The notes under the pieces were generated by a model, which had not been told where the DNA came from, did not search any database, and worked only from the letters and a program-made list of their open reading frames with translations. The position numbers were made by a program, and so were the translations under genes. A stretch of 64,000 bases of DNA. It comes from Ceratobasidium sp. AG-K (lineage: Eukaryota; Basidiomycota; Agaricomycetes; Cantharellales; Ceratobasidiaceae). Shown in pieces: positions 47,653-57,867 of the stretch (its first letter is position 1; each line of letters opens with the position of its first letter). The stretch lies in contig JAWNGF010000011.1 in assembly GCA_037039685.1 (NCBI GenBank), positions 310,001-374,000 of the forward strand, in the 5' to 3' direction.

Positions 47653-50257
47653 ATGCTTAACTCTTTTGCTCTCGCCGCTTCAATCCCTGCTGTCGTCCAT
47701 GCACAATGGACACTGAGCCAAGGTGGCTCGACCGGTGTGTAAGTCCGGCAGTTATCGCTTATCTGACCTGGCTCACATCTTGCCAGTAATGCAATGCAGT
47801 TTACGGTTGCGACTTCGACCAACGTCGTGATTATCGACAAATTTGAACGCAACCCACTGCATGACGAGGATGACAATCCTGTTTGGGGCGCCGTTTACTC
47901 GGTAGCGTCCGATATGGCGCGTCCATTGCACTTGCAAACCAACAGTCTTTGCGCGACAGGAACGTGGTTGAGCAATGGCACGCGCGAGTCTACCTAAATC
48001 CGGATCCTTGATATAAAATTTATGACGCGCATTTCAGTGATCAATGTCGGCGGAAATCCACGAGTGGATAGTGGGGATCACTCCTCTGAGGATGGAATGC
48101 AAGGTACGTCGCGCGTTTGACTCTGCTGTACGACTTTCTTCCCTTGGATCTTAATTGTTCGCTTATTCGCCAAGCACGCTCGTCCTAATACCTCATTCTT
48201 TCCATATTGACTTTTATTACATCCCTGACCCAACCCTAGGAATTCGCATCTTCAACCCTTGTTCCGATAATGACTCGTGCGATATCTACGAGTCGACCAC
48301 GGTTCGCTCAATTTATCCTACCATTGTCTTATATGAACCAACCTCTTTACAGCGCGTTCGTTTGACCTCACCCCGCTGGTATCCCTCTTCGGCCCGTCTT
48401 TCCGATGGTTCTGCGATAATTTATGGTGGAGCATACGGAGGTTCATGGACAAACTCCAATGATATCAACAATCCGACGTACGAGTTCTACCCACCCAAGA
48501 ACGTCCATGGCTACAACGGCGCGTATCTCTGCCTGCTACAAGAATCCTGGACTAATTTTGGTTTTCCTAGGTTTACAAATTCCCGCCCCATTCTTAAAGG
48601 ATTGTAAGTACTGACCTAACTTGTTGAGGAAACGGACTGACTCGAGTACAGCGCTGCCACACAATATGTTTCCGCACGTCATGTAGGTTCGGCTTCCTTT
48701 TCACGTTAAAGGAAAACTAACGCGTAGCAAAGTTTACTACCAAACAATGATCTATTCATTGCTGCCAATAACATGGCCAGTACGCCTCTCTTCCCTATTA
48801 ACCGTATAAATCCTCACTCCCAGGTAGTGACGTTTAACTGGCAAACCAATACCGAGAGGCGTCTTCCAAACATCCCGAATGGCCAACGGGTTGCGTATCC
48901 TATGAGCGGAGTTGGTGAGCCATATTGTTTGATCAAGTAAATGCGTGCTAAGCTGCGAGGGTAGGTGTATTGTTACCGTTAACCCCCGAAAACAACTACA
49001 AACCCGAGGTGCTATTGTGTGGTGGATCCCAGTTGCCGTATGTTACTCCTTGAAGGCTGTCAATCAAAGAGGCTAATACAATGATCTGGATAGGGATACA
49101 CTGAAGGAAAATCAAGTCAGTTCGCAGTCTCCAACGAGCCGATATTGCTCCCGTATTGGGTTGGATGCGGCCGGGGTCGGAGCTGGGTGGAGTTCGGAGC
49201 TTATGCCTGAGGGACGGTGTAAGTGGTTTTGGTTAGCACCAATGAGCGCATCACTGACTAGGAGAATGGCATTCCGCACTCCTCTCGGGTTTGTGCCCGG
49301 ATGATATCACAATACAATAATTCGGGCTAACTAGTAATGCTCGACGCGACGATTCTCCCAGACGGAAAGATCCTTATTGTCAACGGAGCCAAGACCGGAA
49401 CCGCCGGGTATGGCAATGTCCCTGACCAGGTGGCCAATCCAACGCCGATAACCCAGCGTTTACCCCCGTGTTATACGACCCAAATGCTCCGGCCGGAAGC
49501 AGATTCAACTCGACCGGGATGCCAACGTCGAATATTCCACGGCTCTACCACTCCGTGTCTACACTCCTGCCCGACGGCCGTGTAATGATTGCCGGGTCAA
49601 ACCCGAATGCGGATGTGGAAACACGCAGATACTGGACCGAGTATCGGGTGGAATACATTAGCCCGGTAAGTTCCGTAGTCTTTCGAGCAATATTCAAACA
49701 TCAATAACTCGAGCGATAGCCATACATGACCAGCCCTCGCCCTTCGTATAATGGGTTACCTTCAACGTGGAACTATGGCCAACTGATTACGCTTGCCATT
49801 ACTTTACCCCCACGGACCGCAATCGTCACTGTCTCACTGATGGACCTAGGATTCTCAACGCATGGCGTACACAGTGTGTATGACTTCATTTCCATGGTTC
49901 TAATCCACTAACGGAACCCTAGTGGACATGCGAATGGTCAAGTTGACCTGTAAGCTTGCCGACAACAAATTGCGACTAACGATTACCGGTCCGCCAAATG
50001 CTTCAAGTACGTATGATCTGTCAGAGCGTTTCCGAGCGAAACTAAACAAAGTCATCAGTTTATCCGCCCGGTCCAGCATGGTTGTATGTCCTCGCGGATG
50101 GCGTGCCGTCAAAAGCGGAAAAGGTATTAATTGGGACTGGGGCGTCACCGCCAGTGGATCAAGGTGCTATCAATAAGTAGGTTTCCTGGATCTTGCCACC
50201 TCGCAGAGCTCGACCTGATGTTGGTTTAGTATGCTGGCAAACACTGGCGGCCCATGA
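47653..50257 (+). pseudogene. Glyoxal oxidase, copy 4, with a mid-gene frameshift
   Basis: Family member with signal peptide MLNSFALAASIPAVVHA. The radical cysteine lies in NSLCATGTWLSNGT and the tyrosine in SPRWYPSSARLSDGS. Near 49430, where the other copies read DQ(V/I)GQSNADNPAFTP, the sequence has GTGGCC instead of GTTGGCC. The missing base moves the frame to VANPTPITQRLPPCY and so on, which loses the Tyr-His and final His copper ligands. The following DNA still encodes FNSTGMPTSNIPRLYHSVST, GFSTHGVH and MLANTGGP in the other frame, so the change is young or an assembly error. The second intron (47984-48037) also starts GC instead of GT. The first codon after the VM intron encodes MLDATILPDG, where the other copies have MPDA or MPNA. 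Confidence 0.85.
47984..48037 (+). other. GC-AG intron in glyoxal oxidase 4
   Basis: The donor is GCGAGT where copies 1, 2, 3 and 5 have GTGAGT at the same codon (after NGT). Splicing with GC gives NGTLINVGGNP in frame; without splicing the frame hits a stop (EST-stop). Confidence 0.75.
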
Positions 50258-50869
50258 TCTGGCTATTGGAAATCATTCTCCACATAATTACATGCACATT
50301 TCTTGTCGTTCTACACGTTCATTAGTCTGTGTTCTCTTGTACGCACTCATTACTGCAATACACTATTATGTACTTTTTTTTTGATGAACCTGGAGAGTAG
50401 GTTTGCGGGTCGTGGCGTCGCAGTTTGCGCGGATTGGTAAGGCAAGTGGGTCGTACGTGCGTCTTGGCACCAGCACCTACCTGGTGAATCAACTCATTCT
50501 TGGGGCCTTACATCATAAGAAATCTGAGTGTATGCGGGCAGTTCCTCGGGTTTATGACCATGCAAACGCTCGAGAATTTTCGATAAGCAGTTCGCTGTAG
50601 GCTAGCTAATGAATCAATACTCCTGCGCCCGTCTGCTTTCCCGTTCGTTAACCCGAATGTTCGAGGCATTAGGAACGAGTTAGACGCCCTGATGCTGGTG
50701 TAACGCCAGCTCAAGTGCATATATTACCAAGACATGGGGACGGACATTATACAGTATTTGCCCATACGGAATATCGGCATCCGTACTACTTTAACAGGAA
50801 ATTTAGAAGATACATTTATGGCCCATTTATGATCATTTGGGGGACTGGGAAGCTGGGAACCCTCGGGTG
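50258..50869. other. Intergenic between glyoxal oxidase 4 and F-box gene
   Basis: Convergent 3' flanks; no gene recognised. It includes a run of ten T near 50.37 kb. Confidence 0.35.
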
Positions 50870-52381
50870 TCAAAAATCAAACCACCCAATGGTCAAGAGT
50901 GGATTCGGGCTCGACCTATCGAGTACGCTAAGAGTTATGCTGCCCTGTGGAAGGAGTGTAACAAGCTCATCATAGTCATAATTACTGTTCTCGTTGGTAG
51001 TACGGCAACGCCAGAGTGTAAGTGATCGGACGGGGTATCGATTAAGTAACCACTGAATTCGGCTAAACTGCATGGTGCAGCGCAACAGATACAGATGGTC
51101 CACGACGTGTTGTATGGCTAGAGATACCTGTTCTTCAGGTAGATTAGATTCCCCCCAAGTAGGGAATTCACTTTCGCCTAAAACCAATGTTTCAAGACGA
51201 GGTACCAAAGCGATAATCTCAGGGATCCACATAATCGAACCCATTTCGTACACGGCTAGTTTGGTTACCTGTACGCCGGCAAAAAAATTCTTGACGTGGT
51301 CATCGAATTGCATCGATAAGTCATGCGACAGACAGAAGCAGACTTGGGACAGTCTGGATCCGGGAGTAATGAGTCGAGTAAGAGCCCCCAGCTGTTGGTA
51401 GTCCATCCAGGCAACATTAAGCACCTCTAATTCATCTAAACGCACGGAGACTCCTGAGGAATCTGTTGGACTCTTATCCGTAATAGAAAGACTGAAGTAA
51501 AGAATACGCAGCCTGGGACTTGCAGACAGAATCTTAACAAGCTGAGATTCGCTTATTGTGGGCATAGCACTACAATGCCGGAGTTCTAAGTGTACTAGCC
51601 CATGGTACGCTTTACTATCCCAGGCAGGGCATAATCCACGGAGCCGCAGAGTGGTAATGGGAGACCAGAGGTCTTCTAAGTTCTGCTTGGTGACATCTAC
51701 TAATAAACTCTCGGAATCGGTTGGGTTCTCGCTTGATTCAATGAAGTTGTTGTCGTCCCGGGTGAACTTTTCAGCAGATACGTCAACCAGGACGAGTCGA
51801 CGGAGAATGCCTGGTACTGCACCCGCAAAACAGCTACGGAGTATCGAAGTGCAAATACTTGAATGTGAAAAGTAAGCTTCCATGTGCAAGGAACCTATCC
51901 GCGGAGCCACAGAAGGCAGGAAACGGAGTAGATCTTCCGCGTTATCCAGGAACTCGATGGTTTGATGAGCTGAAGCCGCAGCAATCCGAATGTGTAGGCT
52001 TGTCCCACCGGTTCGTGTCACGTACTCTTCGGCACGAGCCATGAGCGGTTTATTAATGGAATGATGTAGAGCGAAGTCGAGATATGACCAAAGTCCACGT
52101 GTGCCGATTGCGACCTGACGCCAATGATAACAGACATGGGACAGAATGTCCGGATATGCGGGGACTTTAAATGGGGTTCTCCACCTGGACTTGTCTCTAT
52201 CATATATTTGTGCACCCAGAATTAACTCGAAGATGTGAGACAAAACCTCTGAGGGGAGAATATTGATATGGACGGTTGTTGGCGAAGAGTTCCTAACAAT
52301 GCTCATGGCTGCTTTGGATTCGCCTAGTTTTGCGTACCAAGAGGTAAACGACGGTAGTTCATCAACCGCGCAAGCTGTCAA
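50870..52381 (-). CDS. F-box/LRR-like protein, N-terminus unresolved
   Basis: Intronless open frame of about 500 residues. The F-box starts HINILPSEVLSHIFELILGA (about residues 38-57) and continues through LSHVCYHWRQVAIGTRGLWS, the pattern of Skp1-binding F-box domains. Downstream are irregular leucine-rich repeats (LVHLELRHCSAMP, LRILYFSLSITD, LDELEVLNVAWMD, LETLVLGESEFP) and the end LTIGWFDF. This fits a substrate adaptor of an SCF ubiquitin ligase. The frame stays open upstream of TTG at 52381 as far as a TAG near 52456 without an ATG. The sequence before the F-box (WYAKLGESKAAMSIVRNSSP) is family-like, so either a 5' exon was missed or the gene is truncated. The first in-frame ATG is at 52306. 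It sits as a minus-strand insert between glyoxal oxidase copies 4 and 5. Confidence 0.8.
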   Translation of the reverse strand: MTACAVDELPSFTSWYAKLGESKAAMSIVRNSSPTTVHINILPSEVLSHIFELILGAQIYDRDKSRWRTPFKVPAYPDILSHVCYHWRQVAIGTRGLWSYLDFALHHSINKPLMARAEEYVTRTGGTSLHIRIAAASAHQTIEFLDNAEDLLRFLPSVAPRIGSLHMEAYFSHSSICTSILRSCFAGAVPGILRRLVLVDVSAEKFTRDDNNFIESSENPTDSESLLVDVTKQNLEDLWSPITTLRLRGLCPAWDSKAYHGLVHLELRHCSAMPTISESQLVKILSASPRLRILYFSLSITDKSPTDSSGVSVRLDELEVLNVAWMDYQQLGALTRLITPGSRLSQVCFCLSHDLSMQFDDHVKNFFAGVQVTKLAVYEMGSIMWIPEIIALVPRLETLVLGESEFPTWGESNLPEEQVSLAIQHVVDHLYLLRCTMQFSRIQWLLNRYPVRSLTLWRCRTTNENSNYDYDELVTLLPQGSITLSVLDRSSPNPLLTIGWFDF

Positions 52382-52983
52382 CTCATAGATCTGCTGATAA
52401 TCAAAAACGCGAGAGGGGGTTACCGCCTGTAACGGTACGCGTAACGTGATGGTTAGCTAACCGGCATGCGCACGAACGTCGCAGGCGCCGCGCGTGACCG
52501 TCTCGTTCGTGTATGTGCATGTATGGACCCAGGTGCCTTTATAGGCCTCGGTCCACCGTCTTCTTGCCCTCTGTCTTCGATACTGCCACGGTAAAACTGT
52601 GTGTTACGACTTGTTATACAACCACGGCGACGTAGTCGCCGTTCTAAGTCTAAATACATTGTCCGAGTAGGTCGTAGACCTTACATCGCCGAGCCCAGCA
52701 TACAATAGTTTCGAATAATGTTGCAAGCAGCTAGATATCTGCCGAGCGCAGATTCGAGTAACTCGCGCACAGACTCGAGTTCTTTTATTATTCAGCTCGC
52801 ATCATCCTTGGTAGTCCTAGCGAGGTTAACGAGCCCCAGGCTGCAGGGTATGAGCACAGCGGGCTACGTGAGTAAGTGGAAACCCCTGAAACTCCGCGAT
52901 AGACAATCGGCCGTCCGTTTAGTTTAGCGTTTATGCGGGTGTTAAACTCGCGTATTGAGCCGGTTCTTTTGGGGATTTCATAA

Positions 52984-52995
52984 CCCCCCCCCCCC
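52984..52995. repeat. Poly-C tract
   Basis: Twelve consecutive C bases in the intergenic region; prone to length error in sequencing. Confidence 0.9.
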
Positions 52996-53384
52996 GACTA
53001 ACGAAGGTAAAGCCCTTTTAGGGACTTCAAGTTGGCCTGTGCACACGCAAAATATAGCGACGCGGAGGATTCGGGTGGAGATTTAATTCGCACGAATTGG
53101 AAATCAGCTTGCACGGCGCCGATCCAAGGTAGATTACATTTTGGCACACAGACAGTTTCAGATGCCAATCAATCAACCGGTGACAGACTTTTGGACTTTG
53201 AGAAGGTGCTTGGCGTCCACCTGATTGGACAGAAGCAACATTGAATTTCAATACTGTCCGCCCCCATCCTTCTCCATGATATCTACCACCGTTGGCAAAC
53301 ACAAGCAGGTTCGCAGCTGTCAGTATTGCATCATGTAATGTTCGGTTTTGCCACTTCCCTTGGCTTTGCCTTGATTGTTGCGCT

Positions 53385-53393
53385 AATAAATAC
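53385..53393 (+). promoter_or_regulatory. TATA-like element of glyoxal oxidase 5
   Basis: TAATAAATA about 45 bp before the start codon, matching the spacing in copies 1 and 2. Confidence 0.35.
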
Positions 53394-53436
53394 AGAGAGG
53401 GGGGAAGCTAGCCCTGCAGTCTGCGCCTCTACTCTC

Positions 53437-56086
53437 ATGTTACGCTCATTTACTCTCGTTGCTCTCATTCCAGCCGCTGTTCAAGCACAATGGTCACTGT
53501 CTCTAGGTGGATCGACAGGCGTGTAAGTTTAAGATGGAAACGCCTATTTTCTTGGGCTAACGCTCATACAGCGCCGCCATGCAGATGACCGTCGCAACCT
53601 CAACCAATGTTGTGATCATCGATAAATTTGAGCAAAACCCGCTGCGCGATAGCAGCGGCGGGCCTGCTTTGGGCGCCATCTACTCGGTCAAAGCCGACAA
53701 AGCACGTCCCCTGCGTATTATAACCAACAGCCTATGCGCAACTGGGACGTGGCTGAGCAATGGGACGCGTGAGTTTTACATGTCTAAAAGCGCTACCTCG
53801 CTTAGGATTGATGTCCTGCATCTTAGTTATCAACGTTGGCGGAAATCCTTGTGTAGATATTGGGAATGACCATTCTGACAACGGCCTGCAAGGTGAGCAC
53901 ACTCTTGGGTCCTACTCGTGTGATCTGGTGCCCTCGCCAACTTCAGTGGCTATCCTTACTAAGGAATCGCGTTCGTTCCAACTTGCTTCCTCTCTTGTTG
54001 TTGCCTGTTACATGCTTATCCCCGGCCTGTTTCCGTCTTGCCTCCCCCTATTTGATACTTATCTTGATCTTCAGGAGTTCGCCACCTTAATCCGTGCTCG
54101 GATAATGGCGACTGCGATATGTACGAATCCCCCAAGGTATGTCTTACATACTCTATGTTAGTGCACAGTGTCAATTGACTCGTGCATAGCGCATTCGTCT
54201 AACCTCTTCGCGGTGGTACCCTTCCTCGGCGCGCCTCTCTGACGGCTCGGCTTTCATCTACGGTGGGGCGTACGGAGGTTCATGGACGAACTTTAAAGAG
54301 CTGAACAACCCGACCTACGAGTTTTATCCACCCAAGAACATTCATGGGTACAACGGTACATTTTATTCTCGGTACTACAAACATAGGCTTATGTTATTAT
54401 AGGTCTGCAAATTCCCGCTCAATTCCTGAAAGACTGTGAGTACTAGTGATACCTAGGCTATGATGAGAATAATCGGTTGACTTGAACTTAGCATTACCAC
54501 ACAATATGTTTCCACACGTGTTGTGAGTTTAGACTCATGATTATCTACATTATTGAGAAGTACTAATGGGTCCGAAGCTTGCTGCCAAACAACAACCTCT
54601 TCATTGCTGCTAATAACATGGCTAGTACGTCTCCGTTTCTTCCTTGATTGGACAGATCTCGAATCCCAAATAGTGACGTTCAATTGGCAAACCAACACCA
54701 AGAGGCGCCTACCAAACATCCCAAATGGCCAGAGGGTTGCGTATCCCATGAGCGGTGTCGGTGAGTCTTGTCGATTCGGTGAATGTATGCGTGCTGACGG
54801 TGCGTGCCTGCGTGTACAGGCGTGTTGTTGCCCCTGACCCCAGAGAAGAACTACAAACCTGAGGTGCTATTGTGCGGCGGATCCAAACTCTCGTATGTGG
54901 CATCCGCAAGGTTGCGCTCCAGAGTACTAACGTCGAGACGTGAAAGTGATACCTTGAAAGAGAACGAAGTTAGCTCCCAGGACCCAGCGAGCCAGCACTG
55001 CTCTCGGATTGCATTGGATGCAGCTGGAGTCGCGGCCGGGTGGAGTTCGGAACTTATGCCTGAAGGCCGCAGTGAGTGGTTGCTGGATTGGCTTTGCAAA
55101 ATGAATCATTAACCAGGCAAATTGCCTTTCCATCATGGCACAATTGCATTACTAGTCATGCCCAACGCGACGTTACTCCCTGACGGGAAGATCCTCATCG
55201 TCAACGGAGCCAAGACAGGCACTGCCGGATTTGGAAATGTCAAAAATCAAGTTGGCCAATCAAACGCTGATAACCCAGCATTTACCCCAGTTCTGTATGA
55301 CCCTGATGCCCCGGCTGGAAGCAGATTCAACTCGACCGGGATGCCAACCTCAAATATTGCACGTCTGTACCACTCCGTGTCAACGCTTTTGCCTGACGGA
55401 CGTGTGATGATTGCTGGGTCAAATCCTAATGAGAACGTGGAGACGCGCGAGTACAGAACCGAGTACCAGGTGGAATATCTTAACCCGGTGTGTTGCCTTG
55501 ATGTTGTACGTAATTCGGAGGCTGACTTCTTGAGTGATAGCCGTACATGACCAAACCTCGCCCTTCGTATAGCGGTTTGCCTAAGACCTGGAACTATGGT
55601 CAACGCATCACAATCAACATCTCTTTACCTACAGGGACCCCAATGAAAGTCCCAGAAATTACCGTTTCTCTGATGGATCTGGGATTCTCCACCCATGGTG
55701 TGCATAGTACGTACTGAGCCGCATTTATATTAGGCACACTCTGACAAGAATATAGTGGACATGCATATGGTCAAGTTGAGATGCACACCATCTATGGATA
55801 TGCAGACACTGATGATTACCGGGCCACCCAACGCCCCAGTACGTATTCTCAGTCTATAATCATACAATAAAAAACCAATAATGTTGCTCAGTTTACCCAC
55901 CTGGTCCGGCGTGGGTATATGTACTCGTCAACGGCGTTCCATCCGAGGCACAAATGGTGTTGATCGGAACTGGGGCGTCCCCTCCCGTGGATCAAGCGGC
56001 CATTGACAAGTAGGTCTCTCTGCTTTGCCTTCTGAAGCCAGAACTAAATATGATCTAGCATGTTGGCGCACACTGGTGGCCCATAA
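53437..56086 (+). CDS. Glyoxal oxidase, copy 5, with a frameshift at the last intron
   Basis: Secreted copper radical oxidase. Signal peptide MLRSFTLVALIPAAVQA before QWSLSLGG. The radical Cys is in NSLCATGTWLSNGT, the Tyr in SSRWYPSSARLSDGS, Tyr-His in ARLYHSVSTLLPDGRVMI and the late His in LMDLGFSTHGVH. All of these are in phase. At about 55835-55839 the exon ends AACGCCCCA before GTACGT, one base shorter than the AACGCCGCCA of copy 1. Joining it to the next exon puts the final segment out of frame and ends at a TGA after about 23 foreign residues. The last 45-48 residues (YPPGPAWVYV to MLAHTGGP) would be lost. The copper site would remain, but loss of the final strands may destabilise the protein. 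It is therefore a damaged or mis-assembled gene; confidence in the family is high. Confidence 0.85.
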
Positions 56087-57867
56087 TTTGGCCGCAAACA
56101 TTCTCGCGAACCATCCGCACGTTTACTCCGCTTTCTGGTTCTCATTGCCGCACACATTCATTTGTTTCATTTTTTGCGTCCGCTCGTTAAACAGTCTGAC
56201 CCACATTCCTTTCGACTTGGGGTATCCATCTGCAGAGTTTCGCTTGGCTTTTTTGGGATTTTGGGAGCTGGGTATCGAGCACTGTTCTAATTGTTTTAAT
56301 ATGAGACTAATAGCAAATTTCATTTCGATCTTGATCGTCGGCTGGGGTGCTTCTGGAAATAGAGGTTGGGTTATCTGTAGGTCGCTCTTGCCTATTTGAA
56401 CTTGGACTCCTAAGCATTCTTTAGTGAACCTTAGAGGTATCTCAATATGCATGCTTGGCGTGTACCTAGGGTATACTATGGGTATATAGTTAGGGATTGC
56501 CCTACAGGCTGTGGATGTTTCAGAATAGGGCCACGCATACCCATCATTATACGCGCGAAATGTCACGTCATCGAAGATAAGGTTTAGCTAGTCAGCAATC
56601 GTTTTTCTCATTGATTCCACAATGATTGTGCCGCCTTTATTCCCGCTCGCGTTGTGACTCAGCATATATCACCCAACTTACGTTGATTCACGTTATACTC
56701 CCAATGTTCATCCCGAAACAATTCGCAGAAATCCGCCCATTGGGGGGGACGATGCAGGCGCACTAACAGATAACTGCGACCATTCTGGCACTTATCGTAT
56801 CTACCTACAGAGATCTTTTAATTACTTTTTAACTACTCGTACTCCTAGCGTACTCGCTGAACTTTGTGGCCCCGCCTCATCGACTTGGTCACGGACCATA
56901 CAAAGGGAAGTAGTTATCAATCACATGGAATCCAATGCTTGACTGACCAAAGGAGTGACTAGCTCGGCATCCAGTGAAGCTTGGATATCACTATGAACCT
57001 AGTGTGTCGGTACGTGCTGTGAAAACTATACTTTTGTGCGTTACAAGTACAACCCTTTGTGAATTCCAAGCCATGTACTGGCAAAACTGGCGGCCTGCAA
57101 GTCGTTGGAATGCATGCGCGCAATCCGAGCGAGCCTCTTGTAATGAAACTACCGGCGACAAATCAGGAAGGGTACAAGCGGCTGATAGCATACGATTACT
57201 CGCTATACAAGTACCGAGTGGCGTATCCGAAGTTCCACACCGACGAATTGCTGTGAAATACCTATAACACCCATGGCAAGGAGTTACATCGAACTCACAG
57301 ACTCTGTGGGGGAGGATAATCAATTTAAGCGATGCTATGTCATACTAGAGATTCCTCGTTCACAAGTTTCAGTCCTGCGCGACCGCAGGGAAGACCGCTC
57401 AAAGACCGGTAGCCATAGGAAAAATCAAGCCAGGACTGGATGGACAAGGCACGGAATATGGCCGCGCCGATAGCCTAGAAGTCTAGTCAGCTCCAGATTC
57501 CATCCAGAACTCTCTGTAGATCCTTACGGAGCCTTGCTCTCGTGCGAGCAGAGCGTGGATCGCTTCACGTGACTAGCTCCTGGTGGCGCCAAGTGCGTCA
57601 GCTCTGCCGCGGCGTCGGCTGTAACAATACATTGGCGATCCGATGATGGGCGGTTGCCGAGGTCATCTTGACAGGCACCAACTTCCTTTGACGCGAATTA
57701 CTTAAATGTAGCCACAGTCGGCGATCGACTCTAATCTTTTCCCTCTTTCTCTTTCTCGGTTTCTTTCTTTCTTTCTTTTGGTTTCTTGTCCGACGCTCGA
57801 CCTCGGGCCCACATTCATTTCACTCGACAGGCCTCAGACACCACTCGTTTTGCGTGAATTGACCGGC
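56087..57867. other. 1.8 kb intergenic region before glyoxal oxidase 6
   Basis: No recognised gene. A 65-residue open frame at 57059-57256 has no known motif. The end carries a CT-rich tract immediately upstream of copy 6. Confidence 0.35.
57739..57788 (+). repeat. CT-rich tract with CTTT repeats upstream of glyoxal oxidase 6
   Basis: Pyrimidine-rich strand with several TTTC repeats about 80-130 bp before the start codon. CT-rich stretches just 5' of the start are common in fungal promoters and leaders. The other copies lack it. Confidence 0.6.

Larger units (their letters stand above)
52382..53436. other. Intergenic between F-box gene and glyoxal oxidase 5
   Basis: Mostly non-coding. It holds a run of 12 C at about 52984-52995 and a TATA-like TAATAAATA at 53385-53393, about 45 bp before the copy 5 start. 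No gene was recognised. Confidence 0.4.

Noticed and set aside
57059..57256. Isolated 65-codon open frame before glyoxal oxidase 6
   Set aside because: No recognisable motif, no neighbouring exons and no paralog in the window; kept only as part of the intergenic note.
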